Part shown: piece after piece, positions 1-7,997 of the stretch
Layout: every line of letters starts with the position of its first letter
Position numbering within the stretch: position 1 is the first letter of the stretch
Assembly: GCA_019115485.1 (NCBI GenBank)
Contig: DXDM01000013.1
Span: forward strand, 1 to 43,530
Length of the DNA: 43,530 nt
Source of the DNA: Candidatus Barnesiella excrementavium
GTDB taxonomy: Bacteria > Bacteroidota > Bacteroidia > Bacteroidales > Barnesiellaceae
Reading direction: 5' to 3'
Translations under genes and position numbers: made by a program
Notes under the pieces: model-generated
Databases searched by the model: none
What the model saw: the letters and a program-made list of their open reading frames with translations, nothing else
What the model was told of the DNA's origin: nothing

Positions 1-160
1 GGTTTTCCAGTACATAGAGTTTCACCGGTTTCCCGTCGACGGTAGTCTCGAACTTCGAGCGGTCCAGGCCCGATTTCGTCACCCCTTCCGTGTCCGATTT
101 CGAAGTGCAGGCAGCCAGCAATACAACCCATGCCCCTGCCCAAATCAGTTTACTGTTCAT
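1..160 (-). CDS. Aldose 1-epimerase (galactose mutarotase) lipoprotein, N-terminal part only
   Basis: This is a partial gene whose 3' end lies beyond the left edge; about 53 codons are visible. The reverse strand opens with ATG and a lipoprotein signal peptide (hydrophobic stretch ending VLLAAC, cysteine around residue 18). It continues with a segment of the type KSGL...FETTVDGKPVKLYVLEN, which I recognise as the start of Bacteroidota GalM-like aldose 1-epimerases. Such enzymes interconvert alpha and beta anomers of aldoses after glycoside hydrolysis. It begins 24 bases after the stop of the GH2 gene on the same strand, so the two are probably co-transcribed: one releases sugar and the other interconverts the anomers. 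The catalytic His and Glu residues are outside the window, so the call rests on the N-terminus and context. Confidence 0.65.
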   Translation of the reverse strand, partial: MNSKLIWAGAWVVLLAACTSKSDTEGVTKSGLDRSKFETTVDGKPVKLYVLEN

Positions 161-184
161 AAATGTATTTTATTTATCCGACAA

Positions 185-2005
185 TCATTTATCCAGCGAG
201 TGGCAAATGCGGGAGTTGATTTCCCGAATGCGATCTTCGTCCATCTTCACCACCTTACGGTCGTAGGTCATGATACCGTTTACCTCCACCTCCACATCGG
301 TCGTTTGGGTATAAACAGCACCGGTAAAGCCTCGCTCAATCAGGTCGAGCAGCTCCTCGCCATACTTGACATACTGGTCGGTCACCTCTTTCGACGATTT
401 GAACTGTATGTATCCCCAGTTACGGTCGGGAGTCCACAGATGACCTTCCATCGGGAAGCCTATACCTCCATACTCACCCAACACGTTGGCCCGATGGGTA
501 TCATACAGATACATGCTCGGACCGGGATAGTGGTGCAGGTCGAGTATGTCGCCGCACATGAAGAAGTTTCCGCCACTGGCCGAGTTGACCAATCGGGAGG
601 GGTCGTATTGCTGAGTCCACTCGGTAATCTCAACCGTCTTGAACTGCCCCCAGGCTTCGTTGAAAGGCACCCAGGTCGAGATGCAGGGATAGGAATAAAG
701 GTAATCGATAATCTCTTTCCACTCCCTCCGGTAATTGGCCTCGGACTCGGCGCTCCGCTCAAACTCGGAACCCTTGAAGTAGGAGCGGTTCTGCCATTCG
801 CAGCACTTCTCACCACTGGGCATATCCTGCCATACAATCATGCCGATACGGTCACAGTAGGTATACCACAAAGCCGGTTCCACCTTCACATGCTTACGTA
901 TCATGTTGAAGCCCCAATCCTTGGTCTTCTTCACATCATAAATCATCGCCTCGTAGCTGGGAGCCGTGTAGAGACCATCGGGCCACCAACCCTGGTCGAG
1001 CGGACCGAAATGGAAAATATCGCGGTTGTTCAACTGGAAGCGCATGATACCCTTATCGTCGCGCTTCATCGAATACTTGCGCATGGCCGCATAACTCGAA
1101 ACCCGGTCTACCACCTTGCCGTCGCGCAAGATATTCACCTGCAAGTCATACAGGTAGGGAGAGTCGGGCGACCACAGTTTCACCTCTTCGGGCATGGCCA
1201 CCTCTACGGCCTGGCCGTTCACACTACGGCCGCTTGCCACCTCCTTGCCCCCGTCGAGGACAATCACTTCGGCCACAACCGAAGCAGCGTCGGCCGAAGT
1301 CTCCACTCCTACGGAGAGCACGTTCCGGTCGATATCGGGCAAGATTCGCAAATTCTCGATATGCATGTCGGCTACCGGTTCCAGCCACACCGTCTGCCAA
1401 ATGCCACTCACCGGCGTGTACCAGATACCTTCGGGGTTATTCACCTGTTTGCCACGAGGCTGATACCCCGCATCGGTCGAGTCGTAAACCCGAACAACCA
1501 AGGTGTTGGAACCGCTCTTCTTCAAAGCCGGGGTAATGTCGAACGTGAACGGTGTGTAGCCACCCTTGTGCATACCCACCTTCACATCATTCACCCACAC
1601 GTCGGCCTGCCAGTCGACCGCTCCGAAATGCAACAGCACATGCCGGCCACGCCATTTCGAGGGCACCGTGAAATCACGTTTATACCACAAAGCCTCCTCT
1701 TTGCCCAATCGTTTGCCTACACCCGACAAACTCGACTCCACGGCAAAGGGCACGAGAATCTCACCCTCATACTGCCGGGGCATGGCTGCACTCTTCGGCT
1801 CTATGGCATAGCTCCACAACCCGTTGAGGTTGGCCCACTCGCCCCGTTCCATGATGGGACGCGGATACTCGTTCCACACTTGATTGACATCGATATTCTC
1901 GCCCCACGACGTCTTGATGCGATCGCCTGCCGGAGCATACTGGGCCCACGCCACCGTGGCGGCCGCCCACATTCCACATGCTAAAAAAACAGATTTCATA
2001 TTCAT
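185..2005 (-). CDS. Glycoside hydrolase family 2 protein (beta-galactosidase/beta-glucuronidase type)
   Basis: This 606-residue exported beta-glycosidase starts at ATG 2005 with a signal peptide ending near AWA-Q. A GTG at 2026 and an ATG at 1999 are in frame, but the ATG at 2005 looks best. Domain order is typical of GH2: an N-terminal jelly-roll sugar-binding domain (about 35-210, with WYKRDFTVP and WVNDVKVG), an immunoglobulin-like domain (about 215-310) and a TIM barrel. The acid/base Glu is E450 in WVPFNEAWG, and the nucleophile is probably E511 in VLGEYGG. It is shorter than LacZ and lacks the C-terminal domains. Exact substrate cannot be read: beta-galactoside, glucuronide and mannoside are all possible. 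It is first in an operon with the epimerase gene. A -7-like element lies at 2155-2162. Confidence 0.85.
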   Translation of the reverse strand: MNMKSVFLACGMWAAATVAWAQYAPAGDRIKTSWGENIDVNQVWNEYPRPIMERGEWANLNGLWSYAIEPKSAAMPRQYEGEILVPFAVESSLSGVGKRLGKEEALWYKRDFTVPSKWRGRHVLLHFGAVDWQADVWVNDVKVGMHKGGYTPFTFDITPALKKSGSNTLVVRVYDSTDAGYQPRGKQVNNPEGIWYTPVSGIWQTVWLEPVADMHIENLRILPDIDRNVLSVGVETSADAASVVAEVIVLDGGKEVASGRSVNGQAVEVAMPEEVKLWSPDSPYLYDLQVNILRDGKVVDRVSSYAAMRKYSMKRDDKGIMRFQLNNRDIFHFGPLDQGWWPDGLYTAPSYEAMIYDVKKTKDWGFNMIRKHVKVEPALWYTYCDRIGMIVWQDMPSGEKCCEWQNRSYFKGSEFERSAESEANYRREWKEIIDYLYSYPCISTWVPFNEAWGQFKTVEITEWTQQYDPSRLVNSASGGNFFMCGDILDLHHYPGPSMYLYDTHRANVLGEYGGIGFPMEGHLWTPDRNWGYIQFKSSKEVTDQYVKYGEELLDLIERGFTGAVYTQTTDVEVEVNGIMTYDRKVVKMDEDRIREINSRICHSLDK

Positions 2006-2154
2006 ATATCTCTTATTTTTTCTCACTTCAAAAAAGCATTGTATATGATTTCAGAATTGTCGCTATCTGATTTAAACAAATTTCTGTTCTACATAACTAT
2101 ACAACGAATCGTAGCACTCCCCATAGACACGCTATCTATTTCTATTCGTTGTCA

Positions 2155-2183
2155 CAAATATAGTCAACCAATCGCGGGACCAA
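2155..2183 (-). promoter_or_regulatory. Candidate promoter of the GH2/epimerase operon
   Basis: On the minus strand a perfect -7 element TATATTTG (2155-2162) is preceded by TTGG (2180-2183) at 17 bases. This is a reasonable but imperfect match to the Bacteroidota consensus. It would give a 5' leader of about 140 bases. Confidence 0.45.
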
Positions 2184-2376
2184 TATAAATAATCTTCCAA
2201 AAAATACATCTTTTCTTCCAAATCAATCATTTCAGGACAAACTATCACGTTCGAATTGTTATTCTTGACAAAAAATTATTTGACAGTAATCGAGTAAGAC
2301 TTATATCGAAAGCCCAAAGTACAATTAGACTCATTTTGACAAGTCTACTCATTTATAAAATTTATGACATAAAGCA

Positions 2377-2413
2377 GAATGATGGGACTCTTTTTGAAAG
2401 AGCCCCGTCATTC
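2377..2413 (-). terminator. Hairpin downstream of thrC
   Basis: A 17-base stem (gaatgacggggctcttt against its partner, with two G-U type mismatches) has a very short loop and starts 24 bases after the thrC stop. There is no long U-tract after it on the minus strand, so it may act mainly as a 3'-end stabiliser or terminator of the thr operon. Confidence 0.55.
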
Positions 2414-2436
2414 TGTACAATAAATTCATCTGGTCC

Positions 2437-3741
2437 TTACTGCTGGTTGAGCAGGAAATGCTTGAAGGCATTAAAGCCCACGGGCATCAGGATACTCTGC
2501 TTCTCGCCCTGCATGAATTTGCGCAGTTTCCCGGGCATGGCAATCGTCTCGCCCACGGCGTCGCTCACCGTGTCGAGGAACTTGGCCGGCGAGGCGGTTT
2601 CGAGACAGATACCGATTTCACCGGGCTGTAACCCGTCGACCAGTGCCTGGTAACCGCAGGCTCCGTGAGGGTCGAGCAGATACTGCTCGTTGCGGAAGGT
2701 GTCGTGCATGGTGCGACATATCTGGTCGTCGGTATAGCTTATACCGCTGATGTCTTCACAGATAGCCTCATGCGAATGTCCGTATAGGTCGAGTATGCGG
2801 ACAAAATTGCTGGGGTCGCCCACGTCCATGGCATTGGCGATGGTCGCTACCGAGGGGCGCGGCGTATAGACACCCGTGCGCAGGTATTGCAGAAAGACGT
2901 CGTTGCGGTTGTTGGCAGCGATGAAACGCTTCACGGGGAGCCCCATGCGCTTGGCAATGAGTCCGGCCGTGAGGTTGCCAAAGTTGCCGCTGGGCACGCT
3001 GAACACCACCTGCTCGGGGTGTTCGACCATACCGCACAACTGGGCATAGGCATAGAAATAGTAGAAGGACTGGGGCAGGAAACGGGCCACGTTGATGGAG
3101 TTGGCCGAGGTGAGGTAGAGTTTCTCGTTCAACTCGGGGTCCATGAAAGCACTCTTGACCAACGCCTGACAGTCGTCAAACGTTCCGCTCACCTCCAAAG
3201 CGGTGATATTGTGGCCAAGTGTAGTGAACTGCTTCTCCTGAATTTCGCTCACCTTGCCCTGCGGATAGAGGACAAAGACCTTCACCCCGGGCACATCGAG
3301 GAAACCGTTGGCCACGGCACTGCCTGTGTCGCCCGAAGTGGCCACCAGCACATTGACCTGACGGTTTTCCTGCCGGTTGAAGTAGCCGAGCAGGCGGGCC
3401 ATAAATCGGGCTCCTACATCTTTAAAGGCCAAGGTGGGCCCGTGGAACAGTTCCAGGCTATACCGATTGTCGGCCACCCGCACCAGCGGAATATCGAAGT
3501 TGAGGGCATCGTAGACAATCTCCTTCAACTTATCGGCCTCGACATCTTCGCCAAAGAAAGCCTCGGCTACCACAAACGAGATTTCGCGCAGCGTCATCTC
3601 CTTCATGTTCTGGTAAAAAGCCGGTGGAAACCGGCGAATTACCTCGGGCATATAAAGCCCCTTATCGGCTGCCAGCCCCTTGACCACAGCATCGTGCAGG
3701 GAGACTGGCGACGTTTTTTTGTTCGTACTGTAAAACTTCAT
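2437..3741 (-). CDS. thrC: Threonine synthase
   Basis: This 434-residue PLP enzyme converts O-phospho-L-homoserine to L-threonine, the last step of the pathway. The protein starts MKFYSTNKK at ATG 3741; a GTG just upstream is less likely. It carries the threonine-synthase N-terminal segment (ADKGLYMPE) and the PLP-lysine motif GPTLAFKDVGARF near residue 110. The phosphate-binding stretch SGDTGSAVANGF and the conserved VPSGNFGN follow. Length is normal for the long-form bacterial/yeast-type enzyme. It begins 11 bases after the mutase-like gene, so it is the last gene of the thrA-mutase-thrC operon, and its transcript ends at the hairpin at 2377-2413. Confidence 0.95.
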   Translation of the reverse strand: MKFYSTNKKTSPVSLHDAVVKGLAADKGLYMPEVIRRFPPAFYQNMKEMTLREISFVVAEAFFGEDVEADKLKEIVYDALNFDIPLVRVADNRYSLELFHGPTLAFKDVGARFMARLLGYFNRQENRQVNVLVATSGDTGSAVANGFLDVPGVKVFVLYPQGKVSEIQEKQFTTLGHNITALEVSGTFDDCQALVKSAFMDPELNEKLYLTSANSINVARFLPQSFYYFYAYAQLCGMVEHPEQVVFSVPSGNFGNLTAGLIAKRMGLPVKRFIAANNRNDVFLQYLRTGVYTPRPSVATIANAMDVGDPSNFVRILDLYGHSHEAICEDISGISYTDDQICRTMHDTFRNEQYLLDPHGACGYQALVDGLQPGEIGICLETASPAKFLDTVSDAVGETIAMPGKLRKFMQGEKQSILMPVGFNAFKHFLLNQQ

Positions 3742-3752
3742 CACGCTTCTAT

Positions 3753-4961
3753 TTATTCTCGAAAGAACTCTTTCATAAATTCATCGCCCACCAGCGACCC
3801 GTAAGCCCCACAAGCGGCACTGAACTCGTCGTAGCAGTCGACTCCGTCGGGCTCCACCCCGGGTTTGTAGATGACAAACGGTACGGGGGCTGCCGTGTGC
3901 GTGCGCACTCGACAAGGTGTGGGGTGGTCGGGCAAGAGGGCAATGGCCACCGGTTCGTCCATCTGACGCACCGCCTCGATGAGCGGTTGCAGCACGCGAC
4001 GGTCCAGATACTCGATCGTGCGGAGCTTCAACGCCACATCACCTTCATGGCCTGCCTCGTCGCTGGCCTCGATATGCAAATATACAAAATCATGTGCATA
4101 TAGTGCATCGATTGCAGCCTGAACTTTTCCCTCATAATTGGTATCGTAGAGTCCGGTCGCTCCCTCGACCTCGACAGGCTGCAAACCGGCATAGACACCG
4201 ATACCCCGAATGAGGTCGACAGCCGAAATGACCATACCGCTTCGTATGCCGTAGCGCTGGGCCAGCGTCTCCATGCGGGGCTTGTAACCCGGCGACCAGG
4301 GCCAAATGCTGTTGGCGGGGTCTTTCCCCTCGGCCATCCGCCGCAGGTTCACGGGGTGGGAGGGCAGAATCTGTTGCGAGCGCAGAATCAGGTCGTTCAG
4401 CCGGTCGGCCGTAGCCGAAGCCTCGGGCACCAGCGGGCGCACCATCACATCGCGGAAGGGGGTACCGGGCACATCGTGCGGCGGGGTACAGTCGACCCGC
4501 TTGTCGCCCCCTTTGAGTTTGAGCAGGTGGCGATACGACACCCCCCGGAAGAAGTGGACCTCGTCGTCGCCCAACTCCCGTTGCAGGAAGTCGATGAGTT
4601 CGGCAGCCTCGGCCGTAGAGATATGACCGGCCGAGTGGTTCTTAATCACACCGTTCTCAATGCAGATGAGGTTGCAGCGCATGGCCATCTCGCCCGGCTC
4701 GATGTCGACCCCCATGCTGGCCGCCTCCAACGAGCCCCGCCCCTCGAACACCCGGTCGAGGTCGTACCCCAGCACCGCCAGATTGGCGATTTCGCTACCC
4801 GGGTGATACCCTTCGGGCACGGTTTTGAGCCGGCCGCAGCGGCCGTGAGCCGCCAGCCAGTCCATCGCGGGCGTATGAGCCGCCTGCAAAGGGGTGCGTC
4901 CCCCCAGTTCTTCCACGGGCTCATCGGCCATGCCGTCGCCCAGTACAATGATATGTTTCAT
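3753..4961 (-). CDS. ApgM-like metalloenzyme (COG3635), proposed homoserine kinase of the threonine operon
   Basis: The 402-residue protein belongs to the alkaline-phosphatase/iPGM superfamily, archaeal cofactor-independent phosphoglycerate mutase branch. Visible motifs are the N-terminal metal site GDGMADEP (preceded by MKHIIVL), SEIANLAVLGYD near residue 55, HEGDVALKLR and LLPDHPTPCR near the C-terminus. Members of this branch that sit between thrA and thrC in Bacteroidota have been proposed to replace the missing GHMP-family homoserine kinase ThrB. The position here fits exactly: it begins 18 bases after thrA and ends 11 bases before thrC. No ThrB is visible in the window. Family assignment is secure. 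The kinase role is inference from context, and a true glycolytic mutase role is the alternative. Confidence 0.85.
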   Translation of the reverse strand: MKHIIVLGDGMADEPVEELGGRTPLQAAHTPAMDWLAAHGRCGRLKTVPEGYHPGSEIANLAVLGYDLDRVFEGRGSLEAASMGVDIEPGEMAMRCNLICIENGVIKNHSAGHISTAEAAELIDFLQRELGDDEVHFFRGVSYRHLLKLKGGDKRVDCTPPHDVPGTPFRDVMVRPLVPEASATADRLNDLILRSQQILPSHPVNLRRMAEGKDPANSIWPWSPGYKPRMETLAQRYGIRSGMVISAVDLIRGIGVYAGLQPVEVEGATGLYDTNYEGKVQAAIDALYAHDFVYLHIEASDEAGHEGDVALKLRTIEYLDRRVLQPLIEAVRQMDEPVAIALLPDHPTPCRVRTHTAAPVPFVIYKPGVEPDGVDCYDEFSAACGAYGSLVGDEFMKEFFRE

Positions 4962-4979
4962 AACGAATATCGGTTTTTC

Positions 4980-7415
4980 TTATCGTATGTTGGCAATTCC
5001 TATAATATCGGCAAAGACACCGGCCGCCGTCACCTCGGCTCCGGCTCCGTAGCCCTTGATGACCATGGGGTACTCACGGTAACGCTCGGTGGTGAGCAGA
5101 ATCACGTTGTTGCTCCCTTCCAAATGGTAGAAGGGGTGGGCCGAATCGACCTCGCGCAACCCCACCTCGACCGCGCCGTGGTCGAGCGTGGCGACAAAGC
5201 GCAGCACTCGTCCCCGGTCGGCCACCTGCCGGCGATAGGCCTCGAAGGTGGCATCGTAATCGGGAATCGCCCGCCAGAAGTCGTCGAGCGTACCGGTGAA
5301 ATAAGATTCGGGAATGAAGAGGTTCTTCTTCACATCGCTCTGCTCCACCCGGTATCCCGCCTCGCGGGCCAGAATCACCAGTTTGCGGATTACGTCCTGC
5401 CCGCACAGATCGACACGCGGGTCGGGCTCGCTGTATCCCGCCTCCTGGGCCATGCGCACGGCCTGACTCAACGGGACCTCGGCACTTACCACGTTGAAGA
5501 TGTAGTTGAGCGTACCCGAGACGACCGCCTCGATTTTAAGTATCTTGTCGCCGCTGTTAATGAGGTTGTTGATGGTATTGATGATGGGAAGCCCCGCCCC
5601 CACGTTGGTCTCGAACAGGTATTTCACGTCGCGCTTGCGGGCGGTCTGTTTCAAGGCACGATAGGAGTCGTAGGAGCCCGAGGCGGCAATCTTGTTCGAG
5701 GCCACCACCGACACGTTGTGGTCGAGCAGCGACTGGTAAAGCGCCGCAATGTCGGGACTGGCCGTACAATCGACAAAGACCGAATTGAAGATATTCATCG
5801 CAATAATCTCCTCCTTGATTTTTTGAGGCGAAGCGGGTGTACCCTCTCGGTCGAGCAACTCGATGCAGTGCTCGATGTCGATACCTTCGCGGTCGAAAAG
5901 GCATTTGCGCGAATTGGCAATACCCACCAGTCGCAACTGCAATGCCTTGGTATCGAGCAGACGTTGCTGCTGTTTGCAGATTTGCTTCAACAAATCGCGC
6001 CCCACGGTTCCCACCCCGGCCACAAAAAGGTTGAGCACCTGCGACTCGGAGAGGAAGAACGAATCGTGTATGACGTTGAGCGCCTTGCGCAGACTGTTGC
6101 GGGCAATGACAAAGGAGATGTTGGTCTCCGACGCACCCTGGGCACAGGCAATCACGTTGATACCGTTACGGCCCAGCACGTTGAACAGTTTACCGGCAAT
6201 GCCGGGGGTGTGCTTCATGTTTTCCCCCACGATGGCCACGGTAGCCAGCTCCTTCTCGGCCTCGATGCCGCTGATTTCGCCCACGGCAATCTCCTCCTTG
6301 AACTCGTCGCGCAGCACCCGCACCGCCAAATCGGCATCGGCGTTGCGCACGGCAAAGGTCGTGTTGTTCTCCGACGAAGCCTGCGATACCAGGAAGACAC
6401 TGATTCCCGACTCGGCCAACCGCTTGAATATGCGCGAGTTGATACCGATAACCCCCACCATGCCCATACCCGACAGGGTGATGAGGCAGGTGTCGTTAAT
6501 CGACGATATACCCTTGATAGCCTTCCCCTCGATGTGCGAATGGTCGGCCGAGATGAGGGTTCCGGGAGCCGACGGGTTGAAGGTATTCTTGATAAGAATG
6601 GGAATGTTCTTGTGAAATACCGGATAAATCGTAGGCGGGTAGATGACCTTCGCCCCGAAGTTACACAACTCCATCGCCTCGGTAAACGACAGCCGCTCGA
6701 TGACATAGGCCGTGTTGATAACCCGTGGGTCGGCCGTCATGAAACCGTCGACATCGGTCCAGATTTCGAGTTGCGAGGCACCGAGCGCCGTGGCCAGGAT
6801 AGAGGCCGTGTAGTCCGACCCGCCCCGGCCCAGGTTGGTCACATCGCCCGTCACGCGGTCCGAAGCGATAAAACCGGGCACCACGGCCACCCGGGGCAAC
6901 TCGGCGAAATAGCGCTTCACCAGCTTGTTGGTCTCCTCGAAATCGACAATATGTTTGCCATACTGACGCCGGGTCTTGATAAAGAAACGGGCATCGTAGT
7001 GAACCGCTCCCTCGACCACCCGGCTCACAATGAGCGACGAAAGGCGCTCGCCATAACTCACTATCGTGTCGAGCGTCTTGGTCGAGAGATCCTTGATGAG
7101 CGACACCCCTTTGAAGATATTGCCCAATTCGCCCAGCAACGGGTCGATGAGGGCCAGCAGTTCGGCCTGCTTCTGCGGAACAACGGCACTTGCCACCATC
7201 GCCTTGTGCCGCTCGACGATGGCCCGGAAATGACGCTCATACCCATCGCCGCCCTCCACGGCCACACGAGCCGTCTCGATAAGTCGGTCGGTAATCCCGC
7301 CCAGAGCCGATACCACGACAATAACCGGTTCACGACAACTCTCTACTATCTGTTTCACACTCGACATGCTCTCGACCGAGCCTACCGAAGTGCCTCCGAA
7401 TTTCAATACTTTCAT
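4980..7415 (-). CDS. thrA: Bifunctional aspartate kinase / homoserine dehydrogenase
   Basis: This 811-residue fusion enzyme catalyses the first and third steps from aspartate to threonine. The start is ATG 7415 (MKVLKFGGTSVGS, the aspartokinase signature); the open frame extends upstream without initiation support. The kinase domain covers roughly residues 1-290, with FALNLGRGGSDYTA-like substrate residues (NLGRGGSDYT). Two ACT regulatory domains follow (about 310-460, GMGMVGVIG and GENMKHTPGIAGK), indicating allosteric control. The NAD(P)-binding homoserine dehydrogenase domain runs from about 465 (LFVAGVGTVGRDLL) to the end, with the SGTLNYI motif. It is the first gene of the thr operon and is preceded by a leader region that looks like a threonine attenuator. 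Confidence 0.95.
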   Translation of the reverse strand: MKVLKFGGTSVGSVESMSSVKQIVESCREPVIVVVSALGGITDRLIETARVAVEGGDGYERHFRAIVERHKAMVASAVVPQKQAELLALIDPLLGELGNIFKGVSLIKDLSTKTLDTIVSYGERLSSLIVSRVVEGAVHYDARFFIKTRRQYGKHIVDFEETNKLVKRYFAELPRVAVVPGFIASDRVTGDVTNLGRGGSDYTASILATALGASQLEIWTDVDGFMTADPRVINTAYVIERLSFTEAMELCNFGAKVIYPPTIYPVFHKNIPILIKNTFNPSAPGTLISADHSHIEGKAIKGISSINDTCLITLSGMGMVGVIGINSRIFKRLAESGISVFLVSQASSENNTTFAVRNADADLAVRVLRDEFKEEIAVGEISGIEAEKELATVAIVGENMKHTPGIAGKLFNVLGRNGINVIACAQGASETNISFVIARNSLRKALNVIHDSFFLSESQVLNLFVAGVGTVGRDLLKQICKQQQRLLDTKALQLRLVGIANSRKCLFDREGIDIEHCIELLDREGTPASPQKIKEEIIAMNIFNSVFVDCTASPDIAALYQSLLDHNVSVVASNKIAASGSYDSYRALKQTARKRDVKYLFETNVGAGLPIINTINNLINSGDKILKIEAVVSGTLNYIFNVVSAEVPLSQAVRMAQEAGYSEPDPRVDLCGQDVIRKLVILAREAGYRVEQSDVKKNLFIPESYFTGTLDDFWRAIPDYDATFEAYRRQVADRGRVLRFVATLDHGAVEVGLREVDSAHPFYHLEGSNNVILLTTERYREYPMVIKGYGAGAEVTAAGVFADIIGIANIR

Positions 7416-7475
7416 AGCTACACTATATATTGGTCCAACCTGCCGTCCCCACACGAGGAGCAGGCCCTACCCATT

Positions 7476-7517
7476 AAAAAAAGGTTGACTGAAAAGAAAC
7501 AAGACCGCAACGGTCAA
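7476..7517 (-). terminator. Candidate attenuator terminator between leader peptide and thrA
   Basis: On the minus strand TTGAC (7517-7513) can pair with GTCAA (7489-7485), closing a loop that contains a second compact hairpin GACCG-TTG-CGGTC (7515-7503). The two stems share bases and so are mutually exclusive. The outer stem is followed after CC by seven T residues (7482-7476), as in an intrinsic terminator. It lies after the leader peptide stop and about 60 bases before thrA. The stem is short, so a folding calculation is needed. Confidence 0.5.
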
Positions 7518-7544
7518 TCGAAACGAAAAACAAAATCCTCCCCC

Positions 7545-7607
7545 CTAAGGGGTGATACCCGTTACAGTCATGCAATGACAAAAAATGGTATGTAGCAGTA
7601 CGGTCAT
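7545..7607 (-). CDS. Candidate threonine-operon leader peptide
   Basis: A 20-codon open frame reads MTVLLHTIFCHCMTVTGITP and ends in TAG (7547-7545). An internal ATG at 7571 would give the 8-residue MTVTGITP. Five of 20 residues are Thr and two are Ile, the end products of the pathway that starts at thrA 130 bases downstream. The C-terminal run TVTGIT is especially enriched. The stop codon sits in a small CCCC-TTA-GGGG hairpin (7552-7542). I see no convincing Shine-Dalgarno, which is usual in this phylum. Too short for gene callers, it is supported by position, composition, an upstream consensus promoter and a downstream terminator. Confidence 0.6.
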   Translation of the reverse strand: MTVLLHTIFCHCMTVTGITP

Positions 7608-7698
7608 TGTGTTCGTCGCTTGGGGGCAAACCCGCAACCATGGCATCGGGCTGGAACCGAAAAAGGCTATCGGGTATCGCCAAACATTTTCTTTTTTG

Positions 7699-7731
7699 CA
7701 AATGTAATCTTTTTTTTATTTTTCAAGCAAA
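7699..7731 (-). promoter_or_regulatory. Promoter of the threonine operon
   Basis: The minus strand has TTTG (7731-7728), 21 bases, then TACATTTG (7706-7699), a full match to the Bacteroidota -33/-7 consensus TTTG / TAnnTTTG. Transcription would start near 7692, leaving a leader of about 275 bases that contains the leader peptide and attenuator candidate. Confidence 0.7.
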
Positions 7732-7898
7732 AACAACCGCAAAATGATTACTAATATTCCTGTTTCTTTTACAATTTTATATTTTACAGGCGATTGTAAC
7801 CGGCAATTTGAATTATCTTTTTGTTACAAAACCAGGCGAGATAAACCCGACTGCAAATATTTTATCCGGCAAAATGATATTCTTCTCCCGCAAATGAT

Positions 7899-7968
7899 TA
7901 CTTTTGTAGAGACAAAAGGGGGTGCAGGCGGGGAGAGGCATCGCCCCTCCGGGAAATTCGGGCACCCC
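7899..7968 (+). promoter_or_regulatory. Promoter -7 element and structured 5' leader of ansA
   Basis: TACTTTTG at 7899-7906 matches the -7 consensus; no clear -33 box is seen. Within the predicted leader, GGGGTGC (7919-7925) pairs perfectly with GCACCCC (7962-7968) and encloses a further G-rich/C-rich hairpin. The structure ends about 30 bases before the ansA start codon. Confidence 0.45.
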
Positions 7969-7997
7969 ATCGGTTCCACTTTGTAAACCCATTGTGT

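Larger units (their letters stand above)
2006..2436. other. AT-rich intergenic region between thrC and the GH2 gene
   Basis: About 430 bases without a gene. It holds the GH2 promoter candidate near 2155-2183 and the thrC terminator hairpin at 2377-2413. The remainder (about 2190-2370) is AT-rich and I see no further repeat, RNA or open frame in it. Confidence 0.6.

Noticed and set aside
4356..7595. Very long open frame on the plus strand, opposite thrA and the mutase-like gene
   Set aside because: It is a high-GC shadow of the genes on the other strand: low-complexity His/Arg/Val-rich translation, no recognisable domain, and fully covered by confident genes.
7474..7701. 75-codon minus-strand frame overlapping the thr leader
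   Set aside because: It runs through the leader, terminator and T-run in a different frame from the Thr-rich peptide and has no conserved look; the shorter frame explains the region better.
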